A DNA stretch of 63,859 nt from Nodosilinea sp. LEGE 06152 (GTDB taxonomy: Bacteria; Cyanobacteriota; Cyanobacteriia; Phormidesmidales; Phormidesmidaceae), in contig NZ_JADEWR010000008.1 of NCBI RefSeq assembly GCF_015207525.1, positions 137,060 through 200,918 of the forward strand, given 5' to 3'. The first letter of the stretch is position 1. Every line of letters begins with the position of its first letter. A program made the position numbers and the translations under genes. Shown piece after piece: positions 38,433-45,541 of this stretch. The notes beneath the pieces are model-generated. The model was not told where the DNA came from. It saw only the letters and a list, made by a program, of their open reading frames with translations, and made no database searches.

Positions 38433-40898
38433 ATGGCTGTGCTAAAACCACTCTGGCTAAGGCTGAAGTTTGTGCTGCAAGCCCTGTGGTTTTTGAGGTA
38501 CATGCCCTACGCGATCTGGTACTCATGGCAGCGCGATCGCCGCGATCGCCCCCACCAAACCTCGACCACAGCTACCCCTACCCCCGTAGGCAAAGGGCTC
38601 CACGCCACCCCCACCGAGCGGGGAGCCGAGATTGAATTTGAGCAGGCCACCCTCGAACTCGCCTTTCTAACGCCCGATTTTGTTCGCATCACCTGGCAGC
38701 CCGGTCGGCTGCCCCTGCCCTACGGCCTGGCCGACTACCCCTGGCCCACCGTCACCACTCACCTGGAGGAGCAGGCCCAGGGGTGGGTGCTCTCTAGCCC
38801 CGAACTCTCGATCAGCGTGGGATGGGACGGCAGCTTGGCGATCGCCGATCAGACCGGCCAAATCCGCCAAGAACTCCCTCCCCAGCGCCTGGGGGAAGGC
38901 TGGCAGCAGACTACCCCTCTGCGGGACGAAGAGTGCCTCTACGGTCTGGGGGAACGGGCCGCAACCTTTAACCTGCGGCGGCCCACAGTTTCAGAACGCA
39001 GCGGCCCAGCCCAGACCAAAACCTACCGGTTCTGGAACTACGACCCCGGCAACATCTACGAACCCGGCACCGACCCGATGTACATCTGCATTCCGGTGTA
39101 CCTGGGGCTGCACCGGCAGGGCAGCTATCTGGTGTTTTACGAAAACACCTTTCGGGGCGAGCTGCGGCTGGGCCAGCAGGCCACTACCACCTTCGAGGCC
39201 GGGGCCCTGCGCTACTACCTGGCGATCGGCGCACCGCCCCAGCTCATGCAGCGCTACACCCAGCTCACCGGCCGGGCACCCCTGCCGCCCCGCTGGGCTC
39301 TGGGCTATCACCAATCCCACTGGGGCTATCGCACCGAGGCCACCCTGCGCCGGGAGGTACAAAGCTTTCAGCAGCACGACCTGCCACTCAGCGCCCTGCA
39401 TGTGGATATCGACTGCCAGGTCAACCACCGCGCCTTCACCATCGACCCCCAGCGGTTCCCCAAGTTCCGGCAGTTTACGGCGGAGCTGGCGGCAAATGAC
39501 GTGCGGCTGATCGCGATCAATAACCCCGGCATTCAACACAACCGCCACAGCAACCTGTTTTTAGAAGGGCAAATTCTCGATGCTTTCTGCACCTATGCCG
39601 ACGGCGATCTGGTGGTGGCCCCCGTCTGGCCGGGGCGATCGGTCTTCCCCGACTTTACCGACCCGGTCGTGCGCGACTGGTGGAGCCGCCAGTTTGCCTA
39701 CCTGCTCCAGGCGGGGGTGGCCGGGTTTTGGAACGACATGAACGAACCGGCAGCCTTTGTGGCCTGGGGCGACCCCACCCTGCCCCTGGCCACCCAGCAC
39801 AGCCTGGAGGGGCGCGGCGGCGATCACCGCGAGGCCCACAACGTCTACGGCATGCTCGAAACCCGCGCCGCCTTTGAAAGCCTGCGGAGCCATCGGCCTA
39901 ACATTCGCCCCTTTGTGGTGACGCGATCGGGCTGGGCCGGGATGCAGCGCTACGCCTGGACCTGGACTGGCGATATTGTCTCCACCTGGGAGGCGCTGCG
40001 GCAAACCGTGGCCACCGTTCTGGGCCTGGGGCTGTCGGGGGTGGCCTTTTGTGGCCCCGACATTGGCGGGTTTTTGGGCAATCCGGGGCCTGAGCTGTAC
40101 CTGCGCTGGTTTCAAATGGCCACCTTTATGGTCTTTTACCGCACCCACAGCGCCGTCAGCGTGGGGCACCGCGCCCCCTGGACCTACGGCGAACCCTGCC
40201 TCGGCATTACCCGCCGCTTTTTGCAGCTCCGCCAGCAGCTGATGCCCTACTTCTATACCCTCGTGTGGGAGACCGCCGAGCAGGGACATCCCCCAGTGCG
40301 CCCGCTGTTTTGGCTAGACCCGACCGACGAAAGCCTGTGGAACCGAGAGGATGCCTTTTGCCTGGGGGACGTGCTGCTGGTGTGTCCGGTGATGACTGAA
40401 GGAGAGCGCAGTCGCCAGATGGCCTTACCCCCCGGCGACTGGTACAGCTTTTGGGATGATACGCTGTGGGCGGGTGGGCAAACCGTTGAGCTACCCGCCC
40501 CGCTCGAGCAGATTCCTCTGCTGGTGAGGGGCGGCAGCATTTTGCCCCTGGCCGAGGGCGAAGACCTGACCCTACACCTCTACCCGCGATCGCAGGCTCC
40601 AGATGCAGAGGGGGAAAGCCAGTACCAGCTCTACAGCGATGCTGGCGAAGGCTACGGCGACTCGCGGCTAGACCAGTGGCACCTCAGCCAGCAGGGGTCG
40701 ACCTTAACCCTCACCTGGCGATCGCAGGGCGACTACCCATTCCCCTACGGGCGGGTAAACCTGCACCTGCACGGGCCAGCCTTAGAGCAGGCCTGGGTCG
40801 ATGGGCAAGCGACGACGGTAGAGGGACAGGTGCTGCCTGGCGCAACCGTTGAGGGGGCCACCTTTGAACAGATCCGCCTTCAGGTCAGAGAAGCCTAG
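38433..40898 (+). CDS. GH31 alpha-glucosidase, membrane-tethered N-terminus
   Basis: This 821-residue glycoside hydrolase family 31 enzyme has nucleophile Asp435 in GFWNDMNEP and acid/base Asp514 in TWTGDIVSTW. GH31 enzymes hydrolyse terminal alpha-glucosidic bonds or act as related transferases. The central RWALGYHQSHWGYRTE and DIDCQVNHRAFTID blocks fit the family. An unusual hydrophobic N-terminal stretch (about 13-32, LQALWFLRYMPYAIWYSW) could tether it to a membrane. It lies near a sugar-type ABC ATPase and, farther off, a GH63-like gene, suggesting glucan or osmolyte turnover. Confidence 0.93.
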   Translation: MAVLKPLWLRLKFVLQALWFLRYMPYAIWYSWQRDRRDRPHQTSTTATPTPVGKGLHATPTERGAEIEFEQATLELAFLTPDFVRITWQPGRLPLPYGLADYPWPTVTTHLEEQAQGWVLSSPELSISVGWDGSLAIADQTGQIRQELPPQRLGEGWQQTTPLRDEECLYGLGERAATFNLRRPTVSERSGPAQTKTYRFWNYDPGNIYEPGTDPMYICIPVYLGLHRQGSYLVFYENTFRGELRLGQQATTTFEAGALRYYLAIGAPPQLMQRYTQLTGRAPLPPRWALGYHQSHWGYRTEATLRREVQSFQQHDLPLSALHVDIDCQVNHRAFTIDPQRFPKFRQFTAELAANDVRLIAINNPGIQHNRHSNLFLEGQILDAFCTYADGDLVVAPVWPGRSVFPDFTDPVVRDWWSRQFAYLLQAGVAGFWNDMNEPAAFVAWGDPTLPLATQHSLEGRGGDHREAHNVYGMLETRAAFESLRSHRPNIRPFVVTRSGWAGMQRYAWTWTGDIVSTWEALRQTVATVLGLGLSGVAFCGPDIGGFLGNPGPELYLRWFQMATFMVFYRTHSAVSVGHRAPWTYGEPCLGITRRFLQLRQQLMPYFYTLVWETAEQGHPPVRPLFWLDPTDESLWNREDAFCLGDVLLVCPVMTEGERSRQMALPPGDWYSFWDDTLWAGGQTVELPAPLEQIPLLVRGGSILPLAEGEDLTLHLYPRSQAPDAEGESQYQLYSDAGEGYGDSRLDQWHLSQQGSTLTLTWRSQGDYPFPYGRVNLHLHGPALEQAWVDGQATTVEGQVLPGATVEGATFEQIRLQVREA

Positions 40899-40913
40899 AC
40901 AGGTGCTCCGTAG

Positions 40914-40933
40914 GGGCAAACGGTCGTTTGCCC
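40914..40933. repeat. REP-like palindrome GGGCAAACG...CGTTTGCCC
   Basis: A 9-bp stem with a 2-nt loop, preceded by GTAG, lies 15 bp after the GH31 stop. It is the same family as 36690-36708 and may serve as a terminator between convergent genes. Confidence 0.7.
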
Positions 40934-40968
40934 TTAACCAATCAGGGGTAAGCAACAGGGTTTGGATA

Positions 40969-41499
40969 TCAATTCCCCATGTACGACTCGCCCGTCAGCG
41001 ACAGCAGAAACAACAGCCCCATCCACAGCAGCAGAATGCTGTAGAAAACCAGCGCTAGGCTCTGCAGCAGCAGCTTGACCAACACCGGGCGCTGATTTTG
41101 TCTACGGCGCATGGCCCGGATCAGGTCAAGGGCGGCGGCAATCACCAGAATTAGGGTGGCGATCGCAGCGACAACCCAGCTGCTATAGAGCACCGGCAGC
41201 GATCTGGCACCCAGTAGCGCGATCGCAGCCGCTACCCCCAGCAGGCCCGCCCCGATCAGCTCGGCGATCGCCACTCTTCCGCTGAACTGGTTTAGACGGC
41301 TGCGGTTAAGGGTATTTTTGGCAGTTAGGGCACTCTGCACACCGGGAAGGGCCAGCAGCGCCACGGCGCGAAGCGGGTGCGCCCAGGGTGCCTGCACCAT
41401 TAAAAAAGCCACAACCATAGCGCCGATTAGCGTTAGCCATGAGAGCAGCTGGGTTTTACCTAGACGGGGGTTACGCAAAGTGCTTTCCCTTGTTGGCAT
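40969..41499 (-). CDS. Small integral membrane protein
   Basis: The 176-residue protein has about four hydrophobic helices (about 21-36, 76-96, 100-124 and 145-170). It starts at ATG 41499; the longer open frame reaches into the adjacent gene and lacks homology-like features. A basic loop (RAMRRRQNQRPV) precedes the last helix. Family not recognised. It follows the MalK-like gene by 31 bp on the same strand and may be in its operon. Confidence 0.65.
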   Translation of the reverse strand: MPTRESTLRNPRLGKTQLLSWLTLIGAMVVAFLMVQAPWAHPLRAVALLALPGVQSALTAKNTLNRSRLNQFSGRVAIAELIGAGLLGVAAAIALLGARSLPVLYSSWVVAAIATLILVIAAALDLIRAMRRRQNQRPVLVKLLLQSLALVFYSILLLWMGLLFLLSLTGESYMGN

Positions 41500-41530
41500 G
41501 GTCTGTTGGCGTAGATCTCTGCAGATAAGA

Positions 41531-42853
41531 TTAGCGGCTCCAAAGGGAAGCGTCACTCTCAGGGTCAAATAAATGGACTTTTTCGGGGGCGATCGCCAGC
41601 CACACCTCATCGCCAATGCGCACCATCTCGTCGGGGGGAACTTTGGCCAGCAGTGTCAGCGCCTCGGTTTGCACCGTTAGGTAGGTTTCACTGCCTAGAG
41701 CTTCCAAGTGAGTGATACGACCGCGAATATTTTTGGGCGCGGGCAGAGCCAGACTGAGGTGCTCAGGGCGAATGCCCAGCCGCGCTTCGCGGTTGTCGTA
41801 GGGCAGCAGGCGCTCGTCCCAATCGCTGGGCAGCGACAGGCGAAACTCGGGGTGAATGAGCAAAAACGGAGCCTGCACCCGCACCGGAATAAAATTCATC
41901 GGCGGCGAGCCAATGAAGCCCGCCACAAAGCGGTTGGCCGGCCGGTTGTACAGCTCCAGCGGCGTAGCCACCTGCTGAATCTGGCCCTGGTTCATCACAG
42001 CGATGCGGTGGCCCATGGTCATGGCCTCCACCTGATCGTGGGTGACGTAGATGGTGGTAATGCCCAGCTGCCGCTGCAAATTCACGATCTGGGCGCGGGT
42101 TTCCATCCGCAGTTTGGCATCCAGATTCGACAGGGGCTCATCCATCAAAAACACCTGGGGGTTGCGGGCCATCGCTCGGCCCAGGGCCACCCGCTGCTTT
42201 TGGCCGCCCGAGAGCTGGCGGGGCTGGCGGTTGAGCAGCAAATCGATTTGCAGCATCTTAGCCACGGCCCGCACCCGTTCGTCGATCAGCCGCTCGGCCT
42301 CAGAGACATAGCGCAGGCTGGGGGGCAGTCGGCGCGTGATCGAGACCAGGGGCTTTTCCCACCAGCGACTTTCGGTGAGCAGGCGCTCTAGCTCCTGGTT
42401 GGCGGGTGATTCGCTGAGGAGTACAGGTTTTTCTCCCAGCTCCGGTAGGGATTTGCTCAGGTCGGCCCCCATGCGGCGCAGGCCAAAGGCGAGGTTGTCG
42501 TAGACCGTCAGGTGGGGGTAGAGGGCGTAGCTCTGAAACACCATGGCGGTGTCGCGCAGCTTGGGGGGCAGGTCGTTGACCTTGCGATCGCCCACCCAAA
42601 TGCTGCCCCCGGTAATCTCCTCCAGCCCCGAAATCAGACGCAGCAGGGTGCTTTTGCCGCAGCCCGAGGGGCCAACTAACACCATAAACTCGCCATCCTC
42701 AATGGTGAGGTTGATGCGCTTGAGCACCGCCGCCGCATCATGGTCGGTATCTAACGTATTCTCAGCCTCGTGTACTTGGCGAGACTTGGGAAAGGTTTTG
42801 TAGACGTTTTCGATTGCGACTTGGGCCACAGCTGTTTTTGATTTAAAGCTCAA
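41531..42853 (-). CDS. MalK/UgpC-type sugar ABC transporter ATPase with insertion
   Basis: The 440-residue ATPase powers carbohydrate import. Walker A is GPSGCGKST (61-69), Q-loop FQSYALYPH, signature LSGGQ (214-218), Walker B VFLMDEPL, followed by a C-terminal MalK regulatory (TOBE) domain ending in WLAIAPEKVHLF. Two stretches depart from standard UgpC: about 15 extra residues near 28-42, and an insertion of about 55 residues (131-185) between the Q-loop and the signature helices, in the region facing the membrane subunits. No permease or binding-protein gene is adjacent, so the ATPase may serve several sugar importers. Confidence 0.92.
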   Translation of the reverse strand: MSFKSKTAVAQVAIENVYKTFPKSRQVHEAENTLDTDHDAAAVLKRINLTIEDGEFMVLVGPSGCGKSTLLRLISGLEEITGGSIWVGDRKVNDLPPKLRDTAMVFQSYALYPHLTVYDNLAFGLRRMGADLSKSLPELGEKPVLLSESPANQELERLLTESRWWEKPLVSITRRLPPSLRYVSEAERLIDERVRAVAKMLQIDLLLNRQPRQLSGGQKQRVALGRAMARNPQVFLMDEPLSNLDAKLRMETRAQIVNLQRQLGITTIYVTHDQVEAMTMGHRIAVMNQGQIQQVATPLELYNRPANRFVAGFIGSPPMNFIPVRVQAPFLLIHPEFRLSLPSDWDERLLPYDNREARLGIRPEHLSLALPAPKNIRGRITHLEALGSETYLTVQTEALTLLAKVPPDEMVRIGDEVWLAIAPEKVHLFDPESDASLWSR

Positions 42854-42965
42854 GATAAATATAAAACACTATAGGCGTATAAGTTAGGGGTTTGGTTTAT
42901 GTAATAGATAATTGAGTTGACAAAAACTCCGCTCCAGCAAGAGGAATAGAGGTAGAATATCCTGC

Positions 42966-43127
42966 ATGAGCCAAAAAGAATTAGAGAGAGAGAAGCCATC
43001 GATTAAAGCAAACTACTTAGCCAAAAGGGTTAAAATCTTGGCGCTAGGGACAGTGAACATTCAAGAGGTACTTATATCGCTTGTCTTGAATGAAATCTGT
43101 CATATTGTCTCGCAATTTTTCTTTTAG
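42966..43127 (+). CDS. Possible small ORF, transposase-like start
   Basis: A 53-codon frame begins MSQKELEREKPSIKANYLAKR, reminiscent of the first residues of ISNCY-type transposases (MSQKEL...). After that it does not follow the family and runs antisense over the last part of the RT gene. It is either a tiny remnant of an insertion sequence or chance. Confidence 0.2.
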   Translation: MSQKELEREKPSIKANYLAKRVKILALGTVNIQEVLISLVLNEICHIVSQFFF

Positions 43128-44861
43128 AGCAGGCTTCAATTTACCTTGAAATATAGCTATTGCAAGAATTACCTTGGGAAGTGGATAGTGATCCCAGTTT
43201 GGAGAAGGTTGATGCATAAGGTAGCTACTCAACTGCTTATCTAGGCTCTGCATTCTTTTAATGCTAGAAATATGTGCTAGTACTTCCAATGCCTGCAATA
43301 ATCCGTTCTGGGTTGCAGTTTCTGCCACAAGCAAGCGATCCTGTTTAGAAAGAAGAGGCGTTATTGCGGCGACCTGCCTTGCAGTCCATCCTGATTTCTC
43401 CCAAACGCCTTTAGTAGATTGAATTAATGAGATAAGGTCGTTCCTTGAGCCGTATTTGGCTGTCAACCAGAGCGATGCAGTAACTCTGGAAGGAGAGCTA
43501 AAACCATTCTTTCTTACTAAATTTTTTGCAAGGACTAGCATTCTATCGACTGTCTTCCCGCTAGTAGGCGTATGCCATGCTATTAAGCATTGAACTGCTT
43601 CAAATAGTGAAACATCATCTTCACAGTCTCCAGAGAGTAAAAATCTTTCTAGTATATTAAGCCGCCTTGAATTGATTCCTAAACGAATAAAATACTTGAA
43701 GGCTGCTCCTCTGAGACTTGGGCAGTCTGCAATAATTGGTGGTATAAACTTATCGATATGTGGATCTTCCAATATTCCGAACAAAGTTAGATAACGCTTA
43801 AAGACTTTGTCCCATTGCCCACTTCTAGGTTTCTCATTAAATCTTTCAAAGTAGGATTTAAGTAAGATCTTTTGCTGCATCTTAGTTTTTTCGTTGCCAA
43901 TGCCCTCCTTGATGCAGTTTTGAATTACTGTTAATCTTCTATTTTCTTGTATTTTAAAATATTCAACCGCTTCTTTTGCAGACAAAATTTTTGTTTTGTT
44001 CGCATTCAATCTCAATCCTTGGCTTGCAAGAACATTATCTAAATTTCTTAATAATTTCTTTCCTTCTTCTCTGGAATCAACACCGGCATCAACATCATCC
44101 ATCCATCTAACAAAATCACCATCCGTGAATTTTTCAAGCTCTTCATCTACTTTGAATAAATAGGCATGTGCAAGCAAGCGTGGAGCATCAAAATTTATTT
44201 GAGGCAGGCCAACTCCTGAATGAGGCATATAGTAGGGACGCCATGAAAATGCCTCCAGCATGTAAAACAAGAAGTTCAATAGATTTTCGCTAAAGTGTCC
44301 ACACGAAGATATAGTATTACGTAACGATCCTAGTGGGATGCAATCAAAGTAGTTGGCAATATCAGCTACCACAACATACTTATGAGATTTGGTGAATTTC
44401 CAAATCCTATTTTGAAACTCAGGCCATAACATCCACCACGGATAAGGGAAGCTGTCATCAACCTTATCGACACCTTCGGGATTATGTGATCGTGAGTAAA
44501 AAGAATTTTTGGATGGTTGATTGTTTTTAATTTCTTTTTCTAGAACTTCAACAATGCATTGTAAAGCTAATGCGTCAGATGGCTCTGGTATAACAAGCCT
44601 TCTAGGTATTCCATCTCGCTTTTCCAAATGAACAAATTCAGGCGAGGATGGGTTGTAATGACCTGCCAAGATATCCTGCCGAAGTCGCTCTGAGAAGGAG
44701 CCAATGTTTCTATGAATATCTAGGAAATCATGTAAATCCTCCAATGGCTGATTGCGTAAAGCATTGCGGATAGTACTTTTCCAAACCTTAATTACTTTTT
44801 GCGTCTGGAAAGCGTGATCAAGGTCTAGAGCCAACCTCTGTGTTCTTTTGGTTTCTCGCAT
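43044..44861 (-). CDS. Reverse transcriptase, UG/Abi-like, candidate defence gene
   Basis: The protein of about 605 residues (ATG 44861; the frame opens six codons earlier at TTG) has RT motifs in order. From the TTG they are VADIANYF (171-178, catalytic Asp), GLPQ (224-227), FVRWMDD (256-262, two catalytic Asp) and GLRLNANKTKIL (288-299). WMDD instead of YADD, no maturase or endonuclease domain, and a helical C-terminal region of about 300 residues resemble the UG/Abi antiphage RTs rather than group II introns. Subtype is not assigned. The gene is AT-rich against its neighbours. A perfect 22-bp hairpin stands 25 bp upstream, and a toxin-antitoxin scar follows it. Confidence 0.85.
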   Translation of the reverse strand: MRETKRTQRLALDLDHAFQTQKVIKVWKSTIRNALRNQPLEDLHDFLDIHRNIGSFSERLRQDILAGHYNPSSPEFVHLEKRDGIPRRLVIPEPSDALALQCIVEVLEKEIKNNQPSKNSFYSRSHNPEGVDKVDDSFPYPWWMLWPEFQNRIWKFTKSHKYVVVADIANYFDCIPLGSLRNTISSCGHFSENLLNFLFYMLEAFSWRPYYMPHSGVGLPQINFDAPRLLAHAYLFKVDEELEKFTDGDFVRWMDDVDAGVDSREEGKKLLRNLDNVLASQGLRLNANKTKILSAKEAVEYFKIQENRRLTVIQNCIKEGIGNEKTKMQQKILLKSYFERFNEKPRSGQWDKVFKRYLTLFGILEDPHIDKFIPPIIADCPSLRGAAFKYFIRLGINSRRLNILERFLLSGDCEDDVSLFEAVQCLIAWHTPTSGKTVDRMLVLAKNLVRKNGFSSPSRVTASLWLTAKYGSRNDLISLIQSTKGVWEKSGWTARQVAAITPLLSKQDRLLVAETATQNGLLQALEVLAHISSIKRMQSLDKQLSSYLMHQPSPNWDHYPLPKVILAIAIFQGKLKPALKEKLRDNMTDFIQDKRYKYLLNVHCP

Positions 44862-44885
44862 TTGCTTATGAATATACAAATCTAG

Positions 44886-44935
44886 AGCATAACTACTATA
44901 TTTAGTATTCCCTTACTAAATATAGTAGTTATGCT
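44886..44935. other. Perfect 22-bp inverted repeat upstream of the RT gene
   Basis: Two fully complementary AT-rich 22-nt arms (44886-44907 and 44914-44935) flank the 6-nt loop TTCCCT. The arm nearest the RT begins AGCATAACTACTATATTT. No T-run follows on either strand, so it is not a standard terminator. In RT transcripts it would lie in the 5' leader, ending about 25 nt before the ATG. It may be part of a structured RNA used by the RT, or an operator. Confidence 0.9.
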
Positions 44936-44999
44936 AAAACAGCAAGATAAACACAATTGAAACATTCAAAGAATCGATTGAGTCAGATATTGAGTCTAC

Positions 45000-45123
45000 T
45001 TCTTCTCAGTAAGTAAAGCAGAGTTGTTGCTGATCGACTCAAACGACAATGTATGGACTGACCAAGTAATAGTTTTGTCTTTGTTGGGTTTGACCGGGGA
45101 TCGCTCTCCCCGGTCTTGCCCTT
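45000..45123 (-). pseudogene. Decayed duplicate of the parC/gyrA-like 3' end
   Basis: On the minus strand this stretch reads GKTGESD, then after a one-base deletion VKPNKDKTIT, matching [20 protein letters not shown] at the end of the intact gene (about 45600-45665). At nucleotide level the shared string CTTTGTTGGGTTTGAC is exact, and GATCGCTCTCCCC follows in both. The copy then drifts and stops at about 45010. Its left part abuts the truncated PIN gene. Confidence 0.75.
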
Positions 45124-45220
45124 AGATAAAATCATCATGCTCAAGCATAATGACAGCTTCAGGATCGCGATCGCGTAAAACCGCAGAAACCAGAACGTTT
45201 GTGTCAATGACAACCTTCAC
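45122..45220 (-). pseudogene. Truncated PIN-domain (VapC-like) toxin
   Basis: A GTG start (45218-45220) overlaps the antitoxin stop in a GTGA arrangement. The 32-residue product VKVVIDTNVLVSAVLRDRD... is a clear PIN N-terminus with the first catalytic Asp (VIDTN). It stops at 45122 instead of continuing for the usual 100 or more residues. The truncation point coincides with the edge of the duplicated topoisomerase fragment, so recombination probably removed the rest. RNase activity should be lost. Confidence 0.8.
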
Positions 45221-45456
45221 TGCCTCGCTCGATAGGCAGCGATTTCAGCGGCGATTTCGTCCTCAGTGATGGTTTGAGCCTGGGGTAAAGCCTGAGTTTC
45301 TTTAAAGAGTGCCTTAACCGCTTGAATTTGCTCAGCTTTATGAGTCTTGAGCAGAATGACCTTAACTTTATCTCCTTCGATCAGGCCAGATCGGTAGGCA
45401 GCAGGAACTTCGATACTACCGTTTTTGATATTGGCTTCGAACTCAACCGCTTCCAT
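45217..45456 (-). CDS. Antitoxin of a PIN-type toxin-antitoxin module
   Basis: The 79-residue protein has an N-terminal beta segment (FEANIKNGSIEVPAAYRSGLIEGDKVKVILL) like AbrB/MazE-type swapped-hairpin antitoxins, and a helical C-terminal tail that would bind the toxin. It overlaps the downstream PIN gene by four nucleotides, the normal antitoxin-first order. With the PIN toxin truncated, it is probably a leftover. It sits between parC and the RT gene. Confidence 0.75.
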   Translation of the reverse strand: MEAVEFEANIKNGSIEVPAAYRSGLIEGDKVKVILLKTHKAEQIQAVKALFKETQALPQAQTITEDEIAAEIAAYRARQ

Positions 45457-45541
45457 CGCCTAACCTCACTTCCACCTAAATCGAACCTTGGGCAGCGAAA
45501 AGACCCTGACCCAGAATCAACGCTGGCTCTACAAATCTACC

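Noticed and set aside
43044..44879. Group II intron or retron assignment for the RT
   Set aside because: No maturase/HNH domain, no intron RNA domain V-like hairpin, and the motifs (WMDD, GLPQ without the retron VTG) do not fit.
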